Assembly: GCF_036370855.1 (NCBI RefSeq) | Contig: NC_088108.1 | Coordinates: 10,997,448-11,061,447, forward strand | DNA length: 64,000 nucleotides | Origin: Dromaius novaehollandiae | Lineage: Eukaryota; Chordata; Aves; Casuariiformes; Dromaiidae | Direction: 5' to 3' | Part shown: in pieces, positions 1-13,100 of the stretch | Position numbering within the stretch: the stretch's first letter is position 1 | Layout of the letters: each line of letters begins with the position of its first letter | The notes under the pieces: generated by a model | Seen by the model: only the letters and a program-made list of their open reading frames with translations | Database searches by the model: none | Told to the model about the DNA's origin: nothing | Program-made: the position numbers and the translations under genes

Positions 1-3000
1 GAGGAAGGACAGGCACTGCCAAGGGAAGGCTGAAATAGTCCAGCACTTTGTAAGCCCTGTTTGTTGCTTGCCCATTGCTCCGTTTCCATTTCTGTATGAT
101 TTACTCCAAAGCATATTTGTTATTTTAAAGACTCCGCAGAGAAGGCTGTGACTGTGCTAAGGCATGAAAAGCTGGTGTTCATCCAGTGGTTATTTCTTGT
201 TCCCAAACTAATTTTAAAGGCTTTGTTTAGACTAGGATTTAGCAAGACTTTAATTAACAGCTTCCAAGGGTACACCCAGACTAGGAAAGAGAGCACAGGC
301 TTGTCTCATTAGCAAATTAGCCTACTGTCCTAATCAGGCAGGGCAAGCCACAGTTTACTGCCTCATTGCCTTACACAACAAACCTAGTTTTCCCACCTAC
401 GTGCTCCCGCAACCCAGTTCACAACTCTGTCTTGACTTTTAGAAGGACTTAGCTAGGTTATGGTAGACAACATCATCTCACTTTTCAGTGTGAATCTTGA
501 CCAGGCCAGGGAAACTTTGTTCACGACAGGTCCTCCTGAAAGCCAAGCACTCTGAAATCTCCAGGGAGGTCCTGGTCTCTAGGAATAGGCTGCCCAGCAT
601 CTGACAGAATGACATCGGTACAGTGCATGTACTCAGGGATAAACCAGATGGTCTCACAAGTTCTCTCTTTCTTGATGACAACAAACCTGGTGTACCCCTG
701 AAGGGCCAGGAAATCAGAACGTATGTCCAGATATTCTGCCTGCGCCTCACCTGGGTGAGAAGCACCCTGAAAGACAGCACCTTGCAAGGCAGGGTGCTCT
801 GCAGGGGCACGGCTGACGCATGCAGACAGGCACTGCCTGGCTGCCGGTCCACCCAGTGCATCGCAGCAGCAAACACATACAATCGCCTACAGAAGACGCG
901 AGCTTACCTGTCGGCTAGAGCAGCACAGGGCTGCGTATCCCACTGCTCCCATTCGCTCTTACTGCCAGCCACCATAGCTCACGGCAATGCGACTGCCTTC
1001 TTGAAAGCAGAGATGAGCATTACAGCCTCCCACAGAAATGAAAAGTCCTGCCTCTCTCTATCACATCTGCCTTTCTCTGTAAGTGCCACATCGTTCTTCC
1101 GCCTTCATAACACATACTCCCATGGACCTGCATGGGAAAGGAACTGAGCGTGGAATCAATACAGTAACATCTCATTGTTTTTGCATCTTTCAGCTATGCC
1201 TATTTTGAAGGGTTTTTTTTTTTTTAGAAGGTTTCCAACTTAACCTGATTAGTTTTGCCTCATCAGTTTTGCTTAGGAAAAAAAAAATGTTTAAGACATT
1301 AGACCTAAGACATAAAATCAGATCTACACTTCCCAGATTTATGGCTGGTCTAACATTCAAATTTTAGATATTGTAGAATATGTTTATTTTATTTCTAGTC
1401 TATCCTTTGAAAAGCCAAGATATAATCTCTGACTATGTATACGTGCACATATACATATTTATATATCTCCACATAAAAAGGAACAGTATACTTCACACTC
1501 ACTTAATTTCTCCTTGTAAAATAGAGCACTGAGAAATTCAGTATTTTGGGAGAGGTAAAAAGAAGAAGATAGGCAGAACTAGTGATGGAAAAACCATGGA
1601 CAGCTAAATTTTTAACTTCTCTTCAGCTTTTCTGCTGCTGTTTATGGAGATGCAGAGATCACACTGGTCATTTATAAGTTATTTGTCTGTTCTGAGGTTT
1701 GCATGATTACATTTTCAGGCAATTATTAATAGATTCTGTTAGTGTGAGAGTTAACTAACCTCTCTCACAAGTCAGAAGAGTAATGTGAGAGGAGAGTGCA
1801 AGAGGCAGTGATAGAGAGTGTGAGAGAAAAGCAAGAATCTCAATTTTGTCAACCATGCCAGCCCACTCTAAACACTACTGGAAGCTTCTTGTTGGGATAT
1901 TTTATGTTGTCATGACTTGCCTCAAGTCTCTGTACCAGGAACCGGAAAGGGTAATTGCAGTGCCTGAGATAAAATTAACATGCCTTAAGCCCAAGTCCGT
2001 ATGGCACAGTTGGCCAGGTTCTTTCTGAATTTCAGCTCTGATCTCCCAGACCACACAGAAAGGCCAAAGACCTGGCTTGGAGGTGCTTATGGGCTGGGCT
2101 ACTTCCCTTGGCTGGAGAATGAATCACTTGGGTTGGGTTTGCTTTTACTTGGGCTGACACCTGTCAACTTTGCAGAGAAGACATAACTCCAGCATCAACG
2201 GGCTTCCACTGCCTTCCCAGCTTCTCCTACAGTTGAGGCAAACTGAAAAAATGTTCTGCAGTATCTCAAAATAAAGGAGGAGGCGGGAGGACCTTGATCT
2301 ATCTGCTTAAGTGCAGAGACTAAAGAACGTACTAAACTGGAAAAGGCTAGCTGTAGAGTGAGGCTAACCCAGAAACTCAGCCCTAGCACTGGTCTCCCAG
2401 GTGACTCTCGAGCAATGTCAACGCAGAGATCTGACCCAGGAAAGTTTGTTGGAAAGCTGCAGGTAGCAAACCACAATGCACAACCCCCTCACTGCAGCTC
2501 ATCACACTGAGCCTGACCAAAGCTAACAACAGGGGCTATTGTTCTCTCTCCCTGTCTATTTAAAAGAGCAATGATTTGCATGAATGAGGATTGGCTTTGG
2601 AGTATGTGCTTGGCAACTCCAGCAGATAAGCAGCCAGTGTTTCCACAGAATACCATAGGGTTCTGAAAGAAATATATTTAAATTAGTTTAGCAATATTAT
2701 TAAATCCAAGAGTGGATATTTTTAATATGATAAAATCCATTTTCCTAGGAACCAGCCAAGAATAGCATTAGATTTCACTTGGAAACAGTGTGGGGGAAGC
2801 GCCACTGCTCTGCCATCACAGCCTTATTGCTGCGGCCAAGGACACAGAGCAGAAGCCTCGCACAACACCTCTCCCAGCGTCCCCAGCCCTTCCCTCATCC
2901 GCTGTTGTGCCTCAAAAGACAGCTCCCCAGCAGCTCCTCCCTTGCCTGCTACATGGGTGAGCCTGAATCCCACCCGCCAACACTGGGGTGACTCTGCTCT

Positions 3001-6000
3001 CCTCTAAAGGATGGGAACCCTCCATCGGCCATAAGGATGCCCGAAAGCTGAGCACTAATAAACACATTGGGAGGGCAAATTCACAGCGATAAAAAGGCTA
3101 GGCAGGGGTATCTCAGCAGCCTAGAGATGGGACTTGGGGCCAATGAAGGAGAAGTGGAAGGACAGCAAGATTTGGATTGACTCTGCCATAGGAAGTGTTC
3201 AGCAGATACAAGCAGAGAACAAATATGTGCGTTGGGTAAATACAAATGAACCAGCCCTGAAAACAGATAATCTCCTCATGGCCTCCAGCACTTCCACCCT
3301 AAAATTCCCATTGCCAAACCCATTCCCATGCACCAGGACCCCAATTCTTCACTCTCTCTCATCTTCCCTGTGTACTGCACACCCCATAAATCCTACGCCA
3401 TGTCTCCATGCAGGTCCCAGTGCCGGCTCAAGCTGCTGCCTGAGCAGCAAAGGCCACACATAAGCAAACGCCCAGAGATACAGAAATAAGCTACTGTCCC
3501 CTAGCCACTCCATAGTATGTGCCCAGGAGAGGCTCTTCTCACCCCACAGAGCACATAAAAGCAATTCAGTTGCCTTGCACAAGTCATAGGAAAATCCTGG
3601 ACTACCTGGAGAATATCTAAGCAGCTATTTTATTCCCTTCTCTAAATCCCTCTGCTGTGAATCTTTCCACAAAGTAGAACAGAGCTAAAACCACAAGTGA
3701 GCCATGTGCCACCCATCTACGTCTGTGTGGGTGGCCAGAACACCATGGGAAGCCCCGCACCTTGCAGAAGCCATGCTGCAGGCACTCTCCGGGGGGGCTC
3801 TTCCCTCCCTTCTGTCTGTCAGGCAATATTTCCCTTCTGGGAGTAAATGCCTGGACTCCAACTGCTAATGCATTCAAATGTAACTGTGCGTATGGATTTT
3901 ACTCACCCCATTAAGATTCAATCTGCTCTAATTTATACTGCAGTATCTGCAGAAATAAAATCCACACCTAAGCTCTGAAGGCTACACTTAGGGCCAGGAG
4001 TAAGGTGAAATACATTAGACTCCATTTAACTTGCAGCTCATACAGGCTCTGTGCCTGCTCATCACCTACCACAAGGCCAGGTAAGTTCTTCCCCAAAGAC
4101 ACTAGGGTCTCTTGACCCCACCTACATCCACCTTCAAATATGAATGTCTGCAACACACACAGCTGCCACTTCTCTCTACTTTATATTTCAGCACTGGAAA
4201 GAGGAAGCTTCCTATTGCCTGCTCTCGATCAACCCCCTCATTTTGGCTCTCGTTAGCGCATCCCTCCATCCCTCCTCCTGCTGTAGCCGGCTTCCCATCA
4301 CCCCCATCAGGATTCCCACTTTTCCCCTTTGGTTTCTGCTCATCCTCCTGCCCAGACCCTGTTGAACCCTTCTGCCTAGCTCTTTTTATCAAGGCTCATG
4401 AGCCACAACTATGATACATTCCTCAGCATCTCCAGAGTCCAGCTTGGCCTTGCCTGAAAGTCACCCAGGACCCTACTTAGGCCAACAAGAGCAGCACCTA
4501 AGTTGAAGGACAACCAGGAATTCAGAGCATGTAGGATCCTGGGCTGCCAGACTTCAGTCCACTGCAGTCACTGCACGGCTGTCAATATGACATCTGAGGG
4601 CGATGCCACAGATTGTTTTATGAACTAAAATCTGATGTTTCCCAATCAAAGATTTTGAATGGGACATCTCAGAGGGCAGTGACCCATTGGTCAAAAACAG
4701 ACTTCCAAGTTTCACGAATGGGAATGGTTAAACATGAGAAAGCTATGCCATTGGCTTCCCTGTATTTCTTCCACAAAGAGCAATGCCATTATACAGGGAA
4801 TGCTGGGGGACAGGAGTGTCCTGGGTCTTTGGCACTGCCCTCTCCTTGCCAACCTGCCTGAAAGAATGGTGCTGTCCTCCTCCGCCCCTACTCTCTGCCA
4901 CAGCACAGACTTGGAAGGGATGAAACATCACCCATCCTGTGCAAAGAAAAGCAAAACTAGCCAACCTATAGAAAAGAGGAGCCCTTTGTGCAAGGGACAG
5001 GACAGAGCAACACTTTTCGGTCAGGGTCAGTGTGGAAAAAACCTGGAAACTCTGGATTTTTTCCAGTGTTCAGGGGAAGGGAGAACAAACCCAAACTTCT
5101 ACCAGGACACAAGGTCACACAGTGTCCTGGCCCAGCTTTAACCAGGACAAAACTCTCTCAAAAAGATGCAAAGAAAAACAACCTCTGAATTACCTTCCCT
5201 TTTATTTATAGGCCATCAGGTGATGGGTTGTCTTTTAAGCCTTACAATTAATCACTCTGCCAATCATCCAGGCAGCAGTTACTTTGAGCGTGCATGTCCA
5301 CCTTCTCTCTTTCCAAAACACATCCCAGCTTCTGCTGAACAACTGTCAGCAGGATAATTATTTGCTATTACCTAAGCCACTATTTGGCCCTCTGAATCCT
5401 TCAGCAGCATCAAGGCCTGGGCCAGTAATGCTCTTTGGGAGTGAAAGGCCTTTGCTAGAGGCAAAGAGGGGAAGAGGGGTTGGAAAGAATTAGAGAGGAA
5501 GAAAGGGAGACGAGCGCCAGGCTGAGGCTGGCTTGCCTGTTCCTGTTGCGAGGTGCACAGGGTGCTCCTCCCAGGGATGCAGGGTATTATTTTGCCTAGT
5601 ACAAGGAAAATGCAGCTGCATTCTCCTGTTGCACGGAGACTGGGCCTCAGCCAGCAGAGTATTTTGTGGAAGAGCACAGCTTTATACCAGCACTCCACTG
5701 AGAAAGAGTGAGCTATTGCCAAAATACAGCACCTTCACAAGGGCCCACTCACATTCACAAAGGAGCAAGGCACATCGTGCTCCCGTGCTAGTGTGGCTTA
5801 GAGCCCACGCGGAGCAAGCTGGTGTTCACCAGCACCTGCCCATGTAGTCCTGCTCTCCAACTATGTCAAAAGGCCTGTACTTTCCCGCAAAAGAAGAAAT
5901 ATGTGACAATCATCCACAATCAGCCATGAGGAAACATGCTGCCTCTGCTGCCTTGCAGATTACAAAGCATAGCACAGTGAGTTGTAGAGTTCCTAGGAGA

Positions 6001-9000
6001 TGTACATGAGTCTGCGGCAGATTTTCCTAATCAGATAAATTGTATCTTAAATAACTTGAGGGTAATTTTAAATAATTTTGAGGGTAACTGTAAAGAGACT
6101 TGCACCAATACATAACAAAGTCTCTGTTCCTTGATTCTGAAATGCTAGAATTACTGCTTCTGGTGGAAAGCTGATTCATTTCCCCCAAATCATGTATTTA
6201 TTAAGATACAATCTCCAACTTAGCCACATACCATTTTTCCATGAACTTTCTGTTACACCCAAAACCCAGGCTGAGCATGGCTCACTTAGTGAGCACAACT
6301 GATGGTATTTTATCTCTATTCGCCATCTGCACGCACTACGTAATGTACTCTGCCGGGTCCAAATCCTACTCCAAATAAAAAAGATCATCTTGAAAACCAA
6401 TGTGTCACAGGAGGGACGAGTGGAAACTTCTTCTGGAAGTTTAGGGAAGTTTCACAAAGGGGTTCCTGAGATCCAGCACTCCTAAAAATAGTCCCTTTTA
6501 TATATGAGCTGTAAGGTTCTTTTTTATTTTTTTTTCTTCAAAAATAGCAAAAAAAAATTGAAGGCTTTGACCTCATAAAGTTTATGACATGGAACTCCCT
6601 TGGGATCTCCTATTGAACTGTACAAAGGACCAATTTAGAAATATTTCTGAAGCTACTGCACTCCAGAAAGGCTTATAAACAGCTCACATCTGTGAGACCT
6701 ATCATTTCTTCCTGCAGCTCTCCACGAGCAGTGCAAGCACTCCCCGAGCACAGCCCTCACAGCGAGGCACAAGGCTGCAAGCCCCACTCACTCTCTGAAC
6801 AGGACGACAAGCCCAAGTCTTCTCCTTGGTACTCAGGGCACATTGCTGCTCCCAGCGCATTTTACAACCCAGGAGAATCCCAGTGCAATCCTGTGCGGAT
6901 GAGATGTGCAAGAAAGCGCCAGGTTGGGAACCTGACCTGAAACAACACAGAGACTGGAGCACATGAACGTGGCTGCTGCGTTAGTGTCAGAGATCTCTCC
7001 AAACCAGTCCGAGCCCAGGACTGCGCCCTGTGGCTGCGGCACAAAGAAAAGTGCCGTTGCAGCACTCACGGTATCTCTTCCTCTAGGCCCTGCTATGCAG
7101 ATCACCTTCTAGGAAAAAAATACATCTTCTTTCTCTCTCCTTCCTTGCCGTCGTTGATGGTCCTTGGCAAAACGGGAGAACAAATTCAGCCGGGGGACAC
7201 AGCAGGGAAAGAGAGCCCTGGGACTCAGCTGAAGTATGTCCCCAGCTCTCCCTGTTAATGCTCCCACTCCTGTCCCTACTGACTCTGTTAGGGTTACCTG
7301 CAGCAGTAAACCAGACTGAGACCGTTCCTCACACTGCACTGCTACTACACTTAAAGTTCACACTTTAATCCAAATTAATTTCCTCGTGGGGCCATGGTTT
7401 TTTCCTCACGTTACTTCCTCTTCTCTCACCTCCCCAGACAAACAGCCCTGTTCCAGCGTCTGCCTGCGCCATGGAGAGGAGCCTGCTCTGATGCACAGCC
7501 CTGCTCACGCCCCGAGGAGCAGTCTGCCAAGCGACCCCAGCTAATCGCTCCTGCCCTGTGGTACGGCAGCACAGGACCCAGCGACACCGCTGGGGTGCTC
7601 GCCGCGGGCTGCCCCAGCAGAACGAGCCGCAGCACGCGGGCATTGCTCCTCACGCCTCCGTTTGACAGCACTGCTCTCCAGCATCACTCCAGAGCGTTTT
7701 GCAGCCTACAGCAAGGCAGGAAGCATCTCGCTCCACCCAGGTAGAGTTCAGACACTTGTAAAGAAAAAGGGAAACCCAGGAGCCCAGGGGACCGTGTGGA
7801 CAGGCACGTGCCTGCTTCTAGACTGAAAGAAGATGTGGAGGAAGGATCTTTACCTAACAGGAAGAAATCCAAAACTTCCAGCCAACATGCTACAGTTACA
7901 GAAATACTTGGCCGAAGAATACCAGCAGAGACTGCTACATTTCCATGGCACAGACACAGGACAACAAGCCCATCAGCCACTGGGCGACCACGACACAGAG
8001 AGAACAACCCGTCCCTGCCAGCAAGTCCGCTCCATCTGCTCCCGAGCCCGCACGAGCACTCAGGTATACCCCATCTACTCCACTGACAGGCCATTCTCTG
8101 CAGCTTCACTGTGCCACGGAGAAGCAGAACGATACACCCCACAAAATCACCATGCCACCAGACCTGTTTGAAGCAGCCCTAACACTACTGTTAACTTTTC
8201 CAAGGTTGACAGCACAGGGAGCATCACCGGCAGTCAGCTTGATATGACAAATTCATCACTGGCTTGTCGAGCGAGTCAATAAGGAAGTTAAAAGCAAATG
8301 TTGTCACGGATTATTCCAACAGCAGTGTACAAACAATAGCAAGGCCCTTTTTCAGCAGCTCGCCCACTGATGGCACAAGATCCCCATTTAAGAGGAACGG
8401 GGTGCCGACGTGACGTTTCTACATAAGAGGACCCAGCGCCCTGGGAACTGGTGTGCATCTCCAGAAGCCCCTCGAGCCCCAATAACCCACAAACTCCTCC
8501 GCTCGGCATCGCAAGCGACCGAGCTGCTCCCCTCTGTACGCACACGGCTGCCTCTCTCCCTCCTCCACCCCAGGGCAGGGCTCCCCAGGATTCGTGCCAA
8601 AAGGGACAAACTGTTCCCTGGACAAACAGCACAGTTCTCACCTCGAGTCCAACAGAGAGCCAAGGTACCTGCTCTAGGGTCCCTAGCATTTCAGAGGGTC
8701 AGAAGCTGGATAAATCAAAAGCACTGGTGGGAGCTCGCTACAGACAAATGAATCAGCAGAGCAGATGAGCAGTTCCTCAGACATCTATCTGCAATGGAGA
8801 GAAAGCAATGATGTAATTTCAGTCTTGTGACATATGGCAGGGGGTTCGCGTTGCTAACCAAAAAAAAAAAAACCTCAAAACACCTACATATGGTAGATAG
8901 CTTCCTAAGATACGAACCAAGGAAATCCCGTAATAGCTGGAAGAAAACCAATCTCAGTTCTCAACAGCATCTGAGATAGGAAAACAGAACCTGGTCTAAT

Positions 9001-9080
9001 GTAACACTTGAAAAGGTCAAAGGTCAATTTCCTAAAACTGGAAACAATTGGGCACAAAAATAACTGAGAGAAACCACCTA

Positions 9081-9153
9081 AAATATATATATATATATGC
9101 ATATATATAAAATATATATATATACACACACATATATATATATAAAAATATAA
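9081..9153. repeat. AT/CA-rich microsatellite
   Basis: Alternating TA dinucleotides are interrupted by a short CA block and a few A residues. It is an impure microsatellite within the MTNR1C intron and is likely length-polymorphic. Confidence 0.9.
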
Positions 9154-9802
9154 AGTAACAGTGCTGATTCTGGTTTAAAGATACTTCAGAGGCCTGAAAA
9201 CAAAAGCAGTACTATACTCAAAAAAAGTTTACTTTGTTTATGAAAAGAACTGTTTAAGACAGGAGCCTAAAGAAGAGTTTAAGAAACAAATACATATCTG
9301 TAACAAATTTTAAAAAAACCATTAAAGTTAGTAGCTGGAAATCAACATACTTTATAAAGAAAGCTAAAAGATATCACAAAACTAATGGCAATAGGTATGT
9401 CAGAAAAGAACAACAGTCTGTTGATACAACAGGCTTGATGCTAAAAAACTAAAGTGAAATTATCCATGTTGATAAAGAAGATGTAGAAATGATAAGCATT
9501 TCTTATCTTTCCAGATAAGGATGACTTATTTATGTCTCAGCTATAACAAAATTCTCTGAATTCCAGAAGCCAGTCAGAAGGATATTCAACACCATCTATT
9601 AAACATTTCTTTACATCTGTGAGACCATAAAACTAACACCTAATACTGCATAGTACTGAATCCCTAACGTTGATTTTTTTTTTTTTTTTGAACATGTCGC
9701 AGGACAGTCAGGAAGTTCCAGAGATCTTGGAACAATAAATAAAAAACTCAGCTCAAACAAACAAAATCTTAGCGTCGTGCCAATATTTTAGCAGGGTAAA
9801 CG

Positions 9803-10130
9803 GACTGACCTGGGAACTACATGCTGATTACCCTGACTCTGGTCCCAGGCAGAGTCATGGAAAGGCCAAAGCAAGCAACAAAGGATTAAAAGATGGAAAC
9901 ACAATTAGCGCTAGTCAACAGACTTTTATGGTAGAAGGACTTGTCAAATTAATCTGGTATTTCCTCCGAGATTACACATTTGGTTGACAAAGGTAACCAT
10001 GTTGACATAATACACGTAGACTTCTGTGTGACATTTGACTTTGGCCAGCATGACAGTCTGACAATAAAAACCCCAGCACTATACAAACATTGGTGTAGTC
10101 CATATCAAGTGGATAAAAAACTGGTTGAGC
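9803..10130 (+). mobile_element. Degraded CR1-like LINE fragment (reverse transcriptase region)
   Basis: Translating the plus strand in one frame gives a CR1-type reverse transcriptase relic. The first part reads NYMLITLTLVPGRVMER, matching the family pattern NYRPISLTSVPGKVMEQ. After a diverged middle part comes VDKGNHVDIIHVDF followed by CVTFDF, matching the family block VDVIYLDFSKAFD, which carries the first catalytic aspartate of the palm. Three in-frame stop codons lie in between (about 9,887, 9,932 and 9,953), so it is dead, but I find no frameshift. Only a few hundred bases remain of an ORF2 that is about 3 kb when complete. The insertion runs opposite to MTNR1C. The ends are approximate, and the relic may extend to either side in a form too decayed to see. 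Confidence 0.8.
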
Positions 10131-13100
10131 CTGGTGACCTAATTATAGTTATACTTGCGCTGACTGCCCCCGCTGAGGTTTCAGCTCCCTGAAGAGAGAC
10201 AACGTTCCTGCCAGGGACCAGGACCCACAAATCAGAAAGATGGCAGAAATAGTTAGAGAAAAAGCCAAAAAACTTTTTTCAGCTGAAAAATGGAGAAGGG
10301 CAATACAGTGCCCATAACACAGACAACACAGAGACCCAGCCACGAGGTCGCCTTGTGCTGTTCCCTTGGACAAGAGAGGAGGGCTGGCACTGCACCCCGA
10401 GATGACACCTCCACTGCAGCTACAGCGCTGGGCCCATCCTACAGCATTTCCCAGCTTCAGCCCCTTGCTAAGGACCTGCTTGCTGCATCAGCAGTCGCAA
10501 AGCTGGGAATGCAAATCATCCAGGAACCGAGCAAAGGTTGAGTACAAGGGAGCAAAGTCCTCCCAAGACCTTCCCTCCTCTTCTCCTCCATCTGTAATCT
10601 GCTCCGGGACATTCACACTGAGGAGCAAAGCATCTAAAATAGGCAGCAACCAGATCTCAGACCACCCTGTGTGTGTTTGCCCAAAGGCTGCAAAGGGCTA
10701 CCCACACCCACCAAGAGCATTTACGAATGAGAGCAGGGGTAATATTGGACTGCTGCACCCAATCTTGAGGATGGAAACCAGGCAATGTGTGAAGACCAGT
10801 CACTCTCTCTCCACCCCTCAGCCTCCTCTGTCCTAAGCTACCACCACCAGACTTGCAGGCAACAGCGACGGAGAGAGCCTGTTCCTCTTCCTCCTTGCTG
10901 TTTGCTATTTCGTGCCCTCCATATATCAGTGACGTGGTGTTACACAGCAATAGCGTGGAGGAGAAAAGCCTCCAGCCCCTGCGGAGCTGGGTTTTCCCAT
11001 CAGCAGTACCTCTGCTATAGGTAAAGGGCACTTCTGGATTGGGAAGTTTACAGACAACAGCAAACACCAGCAAGTGGAAGGGGACTCTCATCTCAGTAAG
11101 ACTGATGATCGCCAAGTCCTGGCCACGCTGTTGCAGAAACCACGCTCCGTAATTCTTTTCAGAAACTATCCAGAAGTTGTAGAGATGGTTTCTGCCCCAT
11201 TATTCCCCCTAGAGAGACATTTCAGGACTATCTTTCTGTTTGAACAGTCAGGAACCTTCCTCCAATTTCTAATATAACTTCCGTCATTTATGCCTAATTT
11301 TACCTTTTCACTTTTCCCTCCCTTATACACTTCCTTCTCTCCCTGCAGATATATTTGCACACAGTAGCCACATTTCATCTCAGACTCCATTTTGCTGGGC
11401 CAAACAGGACGATTTTCTCTAGTTTCCCATCCTAACAGCAGCTCTCCATTCCCTTGGCAATCCTAGATACCATTCGCTGAACCTGCTCCAGCCTGAGATG
11501 AGCCTGTAATACTATTCATTTCCATACAATTTCTACCACAGAGCAGAGTAAATCTTTGTCCTGTGTTCAGAAATATGTTATACTGAAACAAGAGAAGTCA
11601 CTGCACATGTACAAAGGTCACTTTCCCATCAAGAATGTTTCATCCACACAGACCCTATCTTTTACCAGAAATTCCTGTTTGCCCAGTGCCTACCATATCT
11701 TAGGCAAGAGGACCATATTTATACATGTAAGAATTTGCAAGATCAGGCTATGAAATTGTACCTCAATTCAGCATGGAGATTTTGGGGGATAAAGACAAGA
11801 TGGGGGCCTGCGCCCTTAATTTTAAAAGCAAATAAATAAATAAAAGCTTCTACAATGAACAAACAAAAACCTTTATGCCATGGTGACTTGAATCCTGCCT
11901 TAGTAAAAAAAGGCTTTGCCAAAGCAAAAGTAAACTCTGGTTTTGAGAACACCTGCAAAACAAGAAACATAGAAGCCTTCATCATTCACAGGTTCATGCT
12001 CTTCCTAGGTAGCCACACTACCGGTACAACCCCACATCCCACTTTGGTGTGGGCCTGACAGAGATCTCATCACATCCCAGGAGCCAAGTGGCACGCATTA
12101 ATACATGCCTGAGACAGAGCAAGTGCAGCTATCGGCAAGCCCTGGGCCTGACCTTTCATCCTTCTGTATGTGAAACTCCAGGCAGCGTTACAGCAAGATG
12201 TGGGTTTTCAAGAAATGCACATTTTGGCTGTACGCCCTTTGTTTTCAGAAAGTTCAAAAGAGCTAGAAAAGTGTATTTCCAGGGCCTTTGCCCAAAGAAC
12301 AGACTGATTTATTTAAAAGTCTGACTGTTTATTAGTGCAGATTTTCACATTTGTGAAGCTAGCAGGAACCACAAATGAGAAGCTGTAAACGGAGATATGC
12401 CAGCAACTTTTAGTCTGTCGTGATTTTGTGCTTGCCATATAATACATCATTCACTCGTATTATTTCCTACATAGGATCTTAAGTCGCGCTCAGCACTCTG
12501 AGTACCTTCCAGTAACAACACAGCAAACATGCACACCCATCTGATATATGTAACTCCCCTCCAGAGGGGAGAAGTGGAACACAGCGATTTCTCTTGGAAA
12601 GTCTTAAAGATCAGGTGTTCGCTTTTAAACTAATGTGTTCACCACTGCATACTTGAAGTGTGAGCAAGGTGGCCAGGTTTGTGAAGACTCTCAGCGCCTA
12701 GAAAGCTCAGCCCTTCTCATCTGCCCCCCCTAAAGAGACACAGACATCTCTTCTGGCAGAGGAGCAGTTATTCCCCCTGCCCTTCATCCTCAGCCTTTTA
12801 AACATCCAGCACCATGAGCATATGGACCCAAGCCTGGAACTTCACTGGAAACTCTCTGATTGAATATACAGGCAACTCCAAGCATCCAGCTGTCCGGTTA
12901 CCCACCCCTCCCAAGGGTTAACGGCTTTTGGCCATTTACACCATATTGCTGTTGCCTGCCAGAGAAACTTTGAAGGTCTGAGTAACTGACTCCAGGTCAC
13001 TCTTTGCCAGAATGGGAAGGAGCCTACTGGAGATAACAGAAGCATTATTCATGGATGCTGCTATATGAAAGCTTAATGTCAGCAGTGCTCCAGCACGACT

